Below, piece by piece: positions 1-5,557 of a DNA stretch of 13,161 bases (position 1 is its first letter; each line of letters begins with the position of its first letter). Origin of the DNA: Deinococcus sp. (GTDB lineage: Bacteria; Deinococcota; Deinococci; Deinococcales; Deinococcaceae); assembly GCF_018260405.1 (NCBI RefSeq), contig NZ_JAGLBG010000074.1, forward strand, positions 1 through 13,161. Reading direction: 5' to 3'. The notes under the pieces were generated by a model. That model searched no databases. It was not told the origin of the DNA and saw only the letters and a list, made by a program, of their open reading frames with translations. The position numbers and the translations under genes were made by a program.

Positions 1-378
1 CTGAGCTTCATCGAAGGTCGTGACAAGTGGATGGATTTGAACGCGCTGGTGCGCGTTCGTGCCACGCGAACGGTGCAGGGGAAAACATCTGTGGAAGAGC
101 GCTTTTACCTCACCAGCTTGACTGGCAATGCTGAACTTGCGTTGCGAACAAGTCGGTTACATTGGGGCATTGAAAACAGTCTGCATTGGGTTCTAGACGT
201 TGTTTTCAATGACGATGCCTCTCGCGTGAAGGATAAAAATTCTGGCAAGGTATGGGTGACAATCCGACAGGTGGCGGCTCACTTACTTCGCCGTCCACAA
301 GCAGGAAAAGGCAGTCTCGAAACGAAGCGCTTCAAAGCCGCGATGGACACCGCTTATCTGGAAAAACTAATCACCTGA
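1..378 (+). CDS. ISAs1-family transposase, C-terminal part (5' end outside window)
   Basis: The frame is open from base 1 and ends at TGA 376-378; the start codon lies before the window, so only about 125 C-terminal residues are visible. The DDE transposase would catalyse cut-and-paste or replicative movement of its own element. The segment HWGIENSLHWVLDVVF is the ISAs1-family signature around the last catalytic acidic residue, and it is followed by the usual DASRV stretch and a short basic tail ending in LEKLIT. The C-terminus looks intact, so the visible part gives no sign of decay; whether the whole gene is functional cannot be judged here. The match to the family is by motif, not by search. 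Confidence 0.85.
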   Translation: MSFIEGRDKWMDLNALVRVRATRTVQGKTSVEERFYLTSLTGNAELALRTSRLHWGIENSLHWVLDVVFNDDASRVKDKNSGKVWVTIRQVAAHLLRRPQAGKGSLETKRFKAAMDTAYLEKLIT

Positions 379-394
379 CTTTGCGGTTGCCCTG
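1..394 (+). mobile_element. Right end of an ISAs1-family insertion sequence (left end outside window)
   Basis: The stretch holds the 3' part of a transposase gene and ends, 16 bases after the stop codon, in TTTGCGGTTGCCCTG (380-394). Read from the outside this is CAGGGCAACCGCAAA, which has the CAGGG start typical of ISAs1-family terminal inverted repeats, so 394 is the likely element boundary. The next 8-10 bases (395-404) would be the target duplication, but this cannot be tested without the left end. The codon use is visibly less GC-rich than that of the neighbouring genes, as expected for a mobile element. Confidence 0.8.
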
Positions 395-488
395 GGCTGC
401 TGGTAGAAGCGGACTCCTAAAGCTAACGGATAGAGCTAACGGACTCGGGCGCTTTCCCCAGATACGCGCCGCTGTAACTGGGAGCTAC
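395..488. other. Short intergenic stretch between IS end and repeat copy 1
   Basis: No gene is recognisable. It contains a 10-base direct repeat, AGCTAACGGA, at 421-430 and 434-443, separated by TAG. The stretch lies between an IS boundary and a dispersed repeat and may be remnant sequence. Confidence 0.5.
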
Positions 489-630
489 TTAGAGCATTTT
501 GCAAAAAGATGGTGCTCTTTTGACCATCTTTTCGCCGAGTGGAACGAGTGAAAAACAATGGGCAGGACGTAGAATGAAGGGGGCGGCGGTGTTGTTCCGA
601 CATGCCCATCATTCCGGACAACTGCTCTAA
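489..630 (+). repeat. Small dispersed repeat, copy 1 (142 bp, inverted ends TTAGAGCA/TGCTCTAA)
   Basis: This is the first of three copies in the window (others at 6818-6957 and, inverted, 11865-12004). All begin TTAGAGCAT and end GCTCTAA, giving an 8-bp inverted end. Conserved blocks inside are the stem AAGATGGT/ACCATCTT with a GCTCTTTTG loop (about 507-532), GCCGAGTGGAACGAGTG, GGACG.AGAAT, and a terminal stem-loop around TTCCGA (about 594-622). It resembles the small repetitive elements reported for D. radiodurans. It sits 64 bp upstream of the DNA glycosylase gene, in the same orientation. It has no coding capacity; the ORFs that cross it are accidental. Confidence 0.9.
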
Positions 631-682
631 TGCAGCCTTTTGGGGCGCCGTTTCATAAATGGCGCAATGATGCAAGCTGCTT

Positions 683-688
683 TAGGCT
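683..688 (+). promoter_or_regulatory. Leaderless-type -10 box of the endonuclease III-like gene
   Basis: TAGGCT fits TAnnnT and lies exactly 6 nt before the GTG at 695, so transcription should begin at or next to the start codon. No convincing -35 was found. The box supports GTG 695 as the start, since no Shine-Dalgarno sequence is present. Confidence 0.55.
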
Positions 689-694
689 GGGGCG

Positions 695-1432
695 GTGGCG
701 CGCCGCTCTCCTGCCAAACCGTCCCTGACCCAGCAGTGCCCCCCGCCCGACTTTTTGCTGGACGTGGTTGCGCGTTTGCTCCAGCGGTATGTGCCCGTGC
801 TGCCTGCGCCGCGCCGCTTTCCGGAGCCGCTGAGTGGAGTCGTGCGGGTCTTGCTGGCCCAGCAGAACACCCGCTGGGTCGCCCAGCGCCAGTGGGAAGC
901 CTTGCAAGCCACGTATCCGCAGTGGGAAGCGGCGTTGCTCGACGGCCCGGACGGTCTGGAAACCACCCTGCGGCGGGCGGGCGGCGGCCTGACCCGCATG
1001 AAGGCGGGCTACATCTACGGGGTGCTCGCGGCGCTGGAAGAAGCCCACGGTAGGCTGAGCCTGGAGTTTTTGCGCGACCTGCCCGACGCCGAGGCCCGCG
1101 CAGCGCTCGAAGCCCTGCCCGGCGTGGGGCAAAAGACGGCTTCGCTGGTGCTGCTCTTTGACCTGATTCGCCCGGCTATGCCGGTAGACGGCCATATCGA
1201 ACGCTGGGCCAAGCGGCTGGAACTGGTACCCGAAAAATGGAACGTGAACAGGGTCGAAAAGTGGTTCGACGAGGCGTTGCCCCGCGACTGGGAGCTGCGC
1301 TACGGCCTGCACCTGTCGGGCGTGAATCACGGGCGGGAAACCTGCAAAAGTCAGCGCCCACTATGCGCCGAGTGCGTGCTACTCGAGCTGTGCCCCTCGG
1401 CGGGCATTGTTCTGTCTGGGGATAGAGAGTGA
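695..1432 (+). CDS. Endonuclease III-like DNA glycosylase/AP lyase (HhH-GPD, [4Fe-4S])
   Basis: This is a base-excision repair enzyme of the Nth/HhH-GPD superfamily, expected to remove oxidised pyrimidines and nick at the abasic site. The 245-residue product carries the helix-hairpin-helix LPGVGQKTA (141-149), with Lys147 at the Schiff-base lysine position and Asp165 in VDGHIERW at the catalytic aspartate. The 18-residue spacing equals that of E. coli Nth (K120/D138). Four cysteines (217, 224, 227, 233; C-X6-C-X2-C-X5-C) form the iron-sulfur cluster motif. The start is GTG, with a TAGGCT box 6 nt upstream. The gene converges on the TetR gene with 16 bp between them. Deinococci have several endonuclease III paralogues and I cannot say which one this is. 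A MutY role is less likely because the product is short and lacks the MutY C-terminal domain. Confidence 0.9.
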   Translation: MARRSPAKPSLTQQCPPPDFLLDVVARLLQRYVPVLPAPRRFPEPLSGVVRVLLAQQNTRWVAQRQWEALQATYPQWEAALLDGPDGLETTLRRAGGGLTRMKAGYIYGVLAALEEAHGRLSLEFLRDLPDAEARAALEALPGVGQKTASLVLLFDLIRPAMPVDGHIERWAKRLELVPEKWNVNRVEKWFDEALPRDWELRYGLHLSGVNHGRETCKSQRPLCAECVLLELCPSAGIVLSGDRE

Positions 1433-1448
1433 GCGGTCATCGTTGGCG

Positions 1449-2048
1449 TTAGCTGCGCTGCGCTCCGCCGTCCAGATAGATGCTCAGCAGACTCTGGGCC
1501 GTCTGCTGCGGGTCTTGAACGGGTGCCCCGCTGACCAGCGGGTAGATCAGCGCCAGTAACGCGCGGGTGTGGGTGGCGGCGGGCAGGTCGCCGCGCAGTT
1601 CGCCGCGTGTTCGGGCTTCTTCCATAAGCTGGCTCAGGCCGCCCATCCATACGCGGCGGTACTCGGTTTCAAAGGCGGTGCGGCGTTCGGGGCTGACGTG
1701 GCGCAGTTCGCCCGCGAGTTGCAAGCCTACCCGTTGATCCGGGGCCGTCGCCAGCAGGTCCTCGACCAGTGTAGACAGCTGCGCCCGGATGCCGCGCTGG
1801 GTATGGGCATGGGCCACGATGCGCCCCAGCGTGGACAGGGCACCTTCAAGCATTGCCAGAAACAGGGATTCCTTGTCGGCAAAGTGGTGGTACAGCGCGG
1901 GTTTAGTCACGCCGACCGCCTCGGCCACCTCGCGCATGCTGACCCCGTGATACCCACTGGCCACAAAAAGCCGCGCAGCCTCGCTTTGAATGCGGGCGCG
2001 GGTGCTGTCGGAAGAATGCAGGTTGCCAGTCGGGTGGGACACAGTCAC
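1449..2048 (-). CDS. TetR/AcrR-family transcriptional regulator
   Basis: A 199-residue one-component repressor-type protein, the usual size for the family. The N-terminal DNA-binding domain spans about residues 15-62, with the helix-turn-helix MREVAEAVGVTKPALYHHF at 38-56, followed by the usual ADKESLF. The C-terminal half is the variable ligand/dimer domain, and its ligand cannot be deduced. The start is GTG at 2046-2048, placed 6 nt after a TATGAT box; two codons further on is another possible GTG. It is divergent from the HAD hydrolase gene with only 57 bp between starts, so autoregulation and control of that neighbour are plausible. An imperfect palindrome, TCTGGTCAGA (2074-2083), overlaps its -35. 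Confidence 0.9.
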   Translation of the reverse strand: MTVSHPTGNLHSSDSTRARIQSEAARLFVASGYHGVSMREVAEAVGVTKPALYHHFADKESLFLAMLEGALSTLGRIVAHAHTQRGIRAQLSTLVEDLLATAPDQRVGLQLAGELRHVSPERRTAFETEYRRVWMGGLSQLMEEARTRGELRGDLPAATHTRALLALIYPLVSGAPVQDPQQTAQSLLSIYLDGGAQRS

Positions 2049-2054
2049 CGCAGC

Positions 2055-2082
2055 ATCATAACCCGCCGTGCGATCTGGTCAG
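2055..2082 (-). promoter_or_regulatory. Promoter of the TetR gene (leaderless)
   Basis: Read on the minus strand: -35 CTGACC (2077-2082), 16-bp spacer, -10 TATGAT (2055-2060), then 6 nt to the GTG start codon. This is a good -10 and a 4/6 -35. The spacing predicts an mRNA starting at the start codon. Confidence 0.65.
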
Positions 2083-2083
2083 A
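2074..2083. promoter_or_regulatory. Possible TetR operator (imperfect palindrome)
   Basis: TCTG-GT-CAGA has 4-bp arms and lies on the -35 of the TetR gene and about 11 bp upstream of the HAD gene's -10. TetR operators are usually longer, so this is only a candidate. Confidence 0.25.
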
Positions 2084-2093
2084 ACTAGGCTGC

Positions 2094-2099
2094 TACCCT
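2094..2099 (+). promoter_or_regulatory. Leaderless-type -10 box of the HAD hydrolase gene
   Basis: TACCCT (TAnnnT) lies 6 nt before the ATG at 2106. There is no Shine-Dalgarno sequence and no clear -35. Confidence 0.5.
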
Positions 2100-2105
2100 C
2101 AGACC

Positions 2106-2912
2106 ATGACTGTTCCCCCGCCCGCGCTGCCCCCGTTCGAGCCCTTGCTGCTGGCCTTTGACCTCGACGGCACCCTGCTGGCCGACGGCGGCGTACATAT
2201 GCCCCCGGACACGGCGGCGGCCCTGGGGCGGTTGCGGGCGCTGGGCGTCAAATTCGCCATTGTTACGGGGCGCGATACCCCGCCTGCCCCGGTGCGTCAG
2301 CAGATGCAGCCAGACGTGATCGCCACCAACAACGGGGGCCGCGTTGAGGTCGGGGGTACACTGCACCGGAGCGCGACTTTCGACGTCGCCGACCTGCGGG
2401 CTGTGCTGGCGCACGAATTAAAAGACGCCCGCACCGTGTTGTTCACCCGTGACCACCTGTATGTGGACTTGCCCGCTGGCCGCGACCCCGAGCCGTGGAT
2501 GGTCGCCCGGTCGTACCGTCCCATCGAGGAAGCGCCGGAAGAAGGCATCCTGAAGGTCGGGTTTTACCACCCGGAAGTTGCTGGGCACGCCGGAAAACTG
2601 CGGACCAGTCACCCGCATCTGGTGCTCACGGGCGGGCAGGAGCCGTACCCGTACTTTCTGACGGTGACGCCGACGGGGGCTGACAAGGCGGCGGCCCTGG
2701 CCCTGGCAGCAGAGGCGCTGGGCATTGCACTGGAACGCACGGTGGCCTTTGGCGATAGCGACAACGACGAGGTGATGCTCGAAGTTGCCGGATTTGCCGT
2801 GCAGGTTGGCACCTTGCCGCTGCTGGAGCCACATGCCGATGCTCAGCTGCCCAGCCATCTGGAGCTGGGGGCGTATCTGGCGGCCCTGGCAGACAGGCTG
2901 GAGCGGGCGTAG
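2106..2912 (+). CDS. Cof-type HAD-IIB family hydrolase (probable sugar/nucleotide phosphatase)
   Basis: A 268-residue haloacid dehalogenase-superfamily phosphatase, presumably cytosolic. Motif I is FDLDGTLL, with the nucleophile Asp19 and the general acid Asp21. Motif II is at the Thr of AIVTGRD, motif III is the Lys of GADKAAAL, and motif IV is GDSDNDEVML, which binds Mg2+. The central region (about 85-180) between motifs II and III fits the alpha/beta cap of the Cof/IIB class. The substrate cannot be predicted; family members dephosphorylate sugar phosphates, FMN or pyridoxal phosphate. The start is ATG 2106, supported by TACCCT 6 nt upstream; the frame is open further upstream, but that part overlaps the TetR gene. 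It is transcribed divergently from the TetR regulator. Confidence 0.85.
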   Translation: MTVPPPALPPFEPLLLAFDLDGTLLADGGVHMPPDTAAALGRLRALGVKFAIVTGRDTPPAPVRQQMQPDVIATNNGGRVEVGGTLHRSATFDVADLRAVLAHELKDARTVLFTRDHLYVDLPAGRDPEPWMVARSYRPIEEAPEEGILKVGFYHPEVAGHAGKLRTSHPHLVLTGGQEPYPYFLTVTPTGADKAAALALAAEALGIALERTVAFGDSDNDEVMLEVAGFAVQVGTLPLLEPHADAQLPSHLELGAYLAALADRLERA

Positions 2913-2944
2913 CTCAATTTGGTGAGATCACTTGGCTTGTAAAG

Positions 2945-2990
2945 CTAAGCCGCAGAGCGAGCAGGAGAGAAGCGGGTTCCGGGCGTGCAG
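2945..2990 (-). repeat. Short 3'-flank repeat, copy A
   Basis: The reverse complement reads CTGCACGCCCGGAACCCGCT followed by TCTCTCCTGCTCGCTCTGCGGCTTAG. It is nearly the same as 7019-7061 (first 20 bases identical, then a TCTGCTCGCTnTGC..TTAG block). Both copies lie at the 3' end of a gene (HAD hydrolase here, uvrD there). Confidence 0.7.
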
Positions 2991-3004
2991 TTGGAGCAAC
3001 GCCC

Positions 3005-3034
3005 TTGAGCCGCTGCCCCTCGCCGCGCTATGCT
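3005..3034 (+). promoter_or_regulatory. trp operon promoter
   Basis: -35 TTGAGC (3005-3010), 18-bp spacer, -10 TATGCT (3029-3034), then 6 nt to the leader peptide ATG at 3041. The transcript should start on or beside that AUG, leaving no room for a ribosome-binding site. Confidence 0.7.
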
Positions 3035-3040
3035 TTCCCC

Positions 3041-3088
3041 ATGACCGTAAACGGTGCGTGGTGGTGGCCCGGCAATTGCCTGGGCTGA
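3041..3088 (+). CDS. trpL: trp leader peptide (MTVNGAWWWPGNCLG)
   Basis: A 15-codon reading frame (ATG 3041, TGA 3086-3088) has three consecutive TGG tryptophan codons at 3059-3067. It lies between the promoter and a strong intrinsic terminator just before trpE. Trp is the rarest amino acid, so a WWW run at this place is strong evidence for a sensor peptide in ribosome-mediated attenuation. The stop codon lies 26 nt before the terminator stem, and the last codons overlap the segment (3079-3085) that can pair with the terminator's 5' arm. Stalling at the Trp codons would leave that segment free, while translation to the stop would cover it. The -10 box 6 nt upstream means translation probably begins on a leaderless 5' end. 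The gene is too short for ordinary gene finders. Confidence 0.88.
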   Translation: MTVNGAWWWPGNCLG

Positions 3089-3123
3089 CGCGCTGTTGTT
3101 TTTCCGTTTTCTGTGCGCCCAGG
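3067..3123 (+). promoter_or_regulatory. trp attenuator: 1:2 hairpin and antiterminator pairing
   Basis: Two exclusive pairings are visible. The 1:2 hairpin joins 3067-3073 (GCCCGGC) to 3078-3085 (GCCTGGGC), with T3081 bulged and an AATT loop. The antiterminator joins 3079-3085 (CCTGGGC) to 3117-3123 (GCCCAGG): 7 perfect pairs, extendable by G-U pairs at 3076-3078/3124-3126. The second pairing takes up most of the 5' arm of the terminator at 3114-3146. This is the region 1/2/3/4 logic of classical trp attenuators. Confidence 0.82.
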
Positions 3124-3155
3124 TGGAGTTTTGACCACCGGGCGCATTTTTCTTT
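3114..3155 (+). terminator. Intrinsic terminator of the trp attenuator
   Basis: A 12-bp stem pairs TGCGCCC (3114-3120) and GGTGG (3122-3126) with CCACC (3135-3139) and GGGCGCA (3140-3146). A3121 is bulged, the loop has 8 nt, and the tail is TTTTTCTTT. It is the strongest intrinsic terminator in the window and lies 10 nt before the trpE Shine-Dalgarno sequence. Confidence 0.9.
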
Positions 3156-3160
3156 GCTGT

Positions 3161-3166
3161 AAGGAG
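3161..3166 (+). promoter_or_regulatory. Ribosome-binding site of trpE
   Basis: AAGGAG ends 4 nt before ATG 3171. As an internal gene of a transcript that starts at the leader peptide, trpE uses a Shine-Dalgarno start, unlike the leaderless first genes of the other units. Confidence 0.8.
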
Positions 3167-3170
3167 TCAC

Positions 3171-4580
3171 ATGCCCGACACTGTTTATACCGCCGTACAC
3201 GAACTGAACGCCGACCTGGACACCCCCGTTACCGCCTACCTGAAAGCCGCGCAGGGCGAGACGGTTTCCTTCCTGCTGGAAAGTGTGGAGGCGGGCGAAA
3301 AACTGGGCCGCTACTCGTTTATCGGGGCAGGCGAACAGGGGCGATTTACCTACCGCGCCGGAAAAGTAAAGTCCAGCGGCGTATTCGGCGCGTTTGAGGG
3401 TGAGGTAAACGACCCGCTGGCGCGGCTGTACGCGGTCACGACCCGGCGGGTGGAGGTGCCGGTGGGGCTGCCCACCTTCATCGGCGGGGCGGTGGGCTAC
3501 GCGGCCTACGACATCATCCGGGCGTATGAGACGCTCCCCGACGCCAACCCCGACGAGCTGAACGTGCCCGACGCGCACTTTATCGCGCCGCGTGGCACCG
3601 TGATTTTTGATCACCTTAAGCATCGCCTGATCGCGGTGGCGACAGCCCCGACCCAGGCCCAGGCCGACGCGGAAGTCGCCCGACTGGTCGCCCGGCTGCG
3701 CGGCCCGCTGCCGGAGGTGCCCGGCCAACAGCCCGCCGCTGCGCCGCACTTTTCCAGCAACCACACGCCGCAGGAGTACATGGACGTGGTGGCCAAGGGC
3801 AAAGAGTACATCCAGGCTGGGGATATTTTTCAATTCGTGCCGTCCCAGCGGTTTTCCGCCGAGCTGGGCGACCTCCACCCGTTCGCGCTGTACCGGGCTT
3901 TGCGGCGGGTGAACCCGAGTCCGTATCTGGGGTACTTGCAACTGGGTGAGGTGACTTTGGTCGCCAGCAGCCCCGAAAGTTTGCTCCGGAGCGACGGCGT
4001 CAACGTGACCACCCGCCCAATTGCCGGGACGCGGGTGCGGGGACAGACGCCCGCGCAAGACGACGCCCTAGCCGCCGAACTGCTGGCCGACGAGAAGGAA
4101 CGCGCCGAGCACCTGATGCTGGTGGATTTGGGCCGCAACGACGTTGGCAAGGTCAGCGAATATGGCAGCGTGAAGGTGCAAGACGCTTTTTCGGTAGAGC
4201 GTTACAGCCACGTAATGCACATCGTTTCGGGCGTGACCGGCAAGCTGAGGCCAGGGCAGACGCCGCTGCACGCCCTTGCCAGCGTATTGCCGATGGGTAC
4301 GGTGTCGGGCGCTCCCAAAATCCGCGCCATGCAAATCATTGATGAGCTGGAACCGGTGCGGCGCGGGCCTTACGGCGGCTGCTTTGGCTACGTGGCCTTT
4401 GACGGCAGCATGGACATGGCGCTGACGCTAAGGACAATGGTGATTGCGGGCGGCAGGGTTCATATTCAGGCGGGAGCAGGCATCGTGGCCGACAGCGTGC
4501 CGGAGCTGGAGGAGCAGGAGACGCGGAACAAGGCGGCGGCGCTGATGCGGGCAGTGGAATTAGCCGCACGCGGCCTCTAA
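3171..4580 (+). CDS. trpE: Anthranilate synthase component I (TrpE)
   Basis: It converts chorismate to anthranilate, the first committed step of tryptophan synthesis, using ammonia delivered by TrpG. The length of 469 residues is normal for TrpE. The N-terminal LLES motif (35-38), followed by GRYSFIG, is the tryptophan feedback-binding element, so the enzyme should be inhibited by Trp. The chorismate-binding domain shows DIFQFVPSQRF, SSPESLL, PIAGTRVRG, EHLMLVDLGRND, HIVSGVTG, MGTVSGAPKIRAM, RGPYGGCFGY and the C-terminal QAGAGIVADSVPE.E..ET.NKA. These blocks separate it from menaquinone and salicylate enzymes; PabB is less likely given LLES and the adjacent trpG-trpD. ATG 3171 follows AAGGAG. 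Expression is controlled by the upstream attenuator. Confidence 0.97.
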   Translation: MPDTVYTAVHELNADLDTPVTAYLKAAQGETVSFLLESVEAGEKLGRYSFIGAGEQGRFTYRAGKVKSSGVFGAFEGEVNDPLARLYAVTTRRVEVPVGLPTFIGGAVGYAAYDIIRAYETLPDANPDELNVPDAHFIAPRGTVIFDHLKHRLIAVATAPTQAQADAEVARLVARLRGPLPEVPGQQPAAAPHFSSNHTPQEYMDVVAKGKEYIQAGDIFQFVPSQRFSAELGDLHPFALYRALRRVNPSPYLGYLQLGEVTLVASSPESLLRSDGVNVTTRPIAGTRVRGQTPAQDDALAAELLADEKERAEHLMLVDLGRNDVGKVSEYGSVKVQDAFSVERYSHVMHIVSGVTGKLRPGQTPLHALASVLPMGTVSGAPKIRAMQIIDELEPVRRGPYGGCFGYVAFDGSMDMALTLRTMVIAGGRVHIQAGAGIVADSVPELEEQETRNKAAALMRAVELAARGL

Positions 4581-4590
4581 GTGGTCAGCG

Positions 4591-4800
4591 GTGAGCGGGT
4601 CACAGCTTTCCGGCGGGCCGGGGAGCGCCCGCGACTTGGTGATTTGGCAAGAAGGGATGCCGGTGGTAGAGGCGTCTTATGTCCCGAGTGCCCGCTGGCC
4701 CGGCACCTCAGAGTTTCCTGGTCCGACCAGACCGCTCCACTGTTCAAGCCGCTCAATTCCCTCATGCGCCGAATTTCCCGGTTCATGAGACCTTTTGCAA
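4591..4800 (+). pseudogene. Degraded four-helix-bundle protein (S23/23S rRNA intervening-sequence family) remnant
   Basis: In the frame of GTG 4591 the sequence reads RDLVIWQEGM then VVEASY..SARWP..SEF (4630-4714). This is the helix-1/helix-2 signature of small S23-type four-helix-bundle proteins (D-L-x-V-W-Q-x-x-M ... Y ... P..E.F). The family's next block, Q.RRs.V..A.SIPsNIAEG, appears only in pieces spread over all three frames: SDQT, then RSTVQA, then SIPSCAEF. This fits several small indels in a former gene, and the stop at 4786-4788 cuts the frame early. An intact member would have about 115-125 residues. The family's function is unclear; members are often encoded in rRNA intervening sequences or scattered as single genes. 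The assignment rests on motif recognition without alignment. Confidence 0.65.
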
Positions 4801-4908
4801 AAGTCGCCCGGTTATTCTGATTAGGTTTGCGGCTCCTCGCTCTGCTCGGCGAAAGCAGGGATTCGGGGCGGCGCTACCCCCACTTCCGCAAGAGGTCTAT
4901 TCAAGTTC

Positions 4909-4914
4909 AGGAGG
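4909..4914 (+). promoter_or_regulatory. Ribosome-binding site of trpG
   Basis: AGGAGG lies 7 nt before ATG 4922 and fixes the start. The reading frame is open upstream to 4679, but that part belongs to the decayed S23-like gene. Confidence 0.85.
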
Positions 4915-4921
4915 CCCGAAA

Positions 4922-5557
4922 ATGACATCTCCCACCCCACTTTCCACTTCGCACCCCCCACTCACCGTTTTGCTCATCGACAACTACGACTCCTTTACCT
5001 ACAACCTTGTGCAGTATTTCGGTGAACTGGGCTGCGAATTGACCATCTGGCGTAGCGACCAGTTCACCCTGGACGACGTGCACAAGCTTAACCCCGACGC
5101 TATCGTCGTTTCGCCCGGCCCCGGCACACCGCAAGAGGCAGGCCAAAGCGTCGCCGTGATTAAGGAACTCGGCGCACATTACCCGATTCTGGGCGTATGT
5201 CTGGGCCACCAGAGTATCGGCGAAGCGTTCGGCGCGAAGGTAGAACGTGCCCGGCAACCTGTCCACGGCAAGACCTCGCAGGTGCGCCACGACGGTAGCG
5301 GCCTCTTTGCCGGATTGCCGCAAGGCGTGCCCGTCACCCGTTATCACTCGCTGGTGGTGCGTGACCTGCCGCCCGAACTGGTGGCGACCGCCTGGACATC
5401 CGACCCGCAAGAAGAAATCGTGATGGCCCTTCGCCACCGCGAATATCCCGTCTATGGCGTACAATTTCACCCTGAGAGCATAGAAACCCAGGCCGGAATG
5501 GACATGCTGCGTAATTTCCTGACCCTGGTGCGCGAACATAGAGGCGAGCCGAAATGA
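4922..5557 (+). CDS. trpG: Anthranilate synthase component II, glutamine amidotransferase (TrpG)
   Basis: It hydrolyses glutamine and passes ammonia to TrpE in the anthranilate synthase complex. The 211-residue class I amidotransferase shows LLIDNYDSFTYNLVQYF (17-33), the oxyanion segment SPGPGTP (64-70), the nucleophile elbow GVCLGHQ with Cys93, and GVQFHPESI with His183 and Glu185. The full Cys-His-Glu triad is thus present. About 14 extra N-terminal residues rich in Ser/Thr/Pro precede the conserved core. The start is set by AGGAGG 7 nt upstream. The stop overlaps the start of trpD (ATGA), so the two are translationally coupled. It could also serve PabB as PabA, as in some bacteria, but the position between trpE and trpD points to tryptophan synthesis. 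Confidence 0.96.
   Translation: MTSPTPLSTSHPPLTVLLIDNYDSFTYNLVQYFGELGCELTIWRSDQFTLDDVHKLNPDAIVVSPGPGTPQEAGQSVAVIKELGAHYPILGVCLGHQSIGEAFGAKVERARQPVHGKTSQVRHDGSGLFAGLPQGVPVTRYHSLVVRDLPPELVATAWTSDPQEEIVMALRHREYPVYGVQFHPESIETQAGMDMLRNFLTLVREHRGEPK

Larger units (their letters stand above)
4581..4921 (+). other. 341-bp gap inside the trp operon
   Basis: The gap holds a decayed S23-like gene (about 4591-4800). It also has a 10-bp palindrome TTTTGCAAAA (about 4792-4801), a GCGGGC/GCCCGC stem (4613-4632) without a T-tract, and the ribosome-binding site of trpG. No clear promoter or terminator was found, so trpG and trpD are probably read through from trpE. Such a gap is unusual, since trpE and trpG are usually adjacent or fused. 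Confidence 0.6.

Noticed and set aside
421..443. Direct repeat AGCTAACGGA x2 as an attachment or target site
   Set aside because: The 3-bp spacing and place do not fit an IS target duplication, and there is no other sign of an integration site.
436..675. Minus-strand ORF with MMGMSEQHRRP, similar to ORFs at 11844-12047 (plus) and 6818-7024 (minus)
   Set aside because: The shared peptide comes from the dispersed repeat itself, whose conservation is structural. The frames differ in length and lack start signals.
1569..2105. Long upstream extension of the HAD hydrolase frame
   Set aside because: It lies antisense to the TetR gene, shows no HAD-like sequence, and the promoter box before ATG 2106 explains the start.
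2928..4058. 376-codon minus-strand ORF opposite trpE
   Set aside because: Shadow of the GC-rich trpE codons, of low-complexity composition, and it would also cross the trp attenuator.
4613..4632. GCGGGC/GCCCGC hairpin after trpE as a terminator
   Set aside because: No T-tract follows, and it lies within the S23-like remnant upstream of co-directional trpG.
4581..4820. 79-codon ORF with a CPECP stretch between trpE and trpG
   Set aside because: The better-matching frame is the S23-like one. The Cys motif is isolated and the C-terminal part is just the frame-shifted remnant.
4679..4921. N-terminal extension of TrpG by 81 codons
   Set aside because: AGGAGG before ATG 4922 fits the family N-terminus, and the upstream part is the broken S23-like remnant in another frame.
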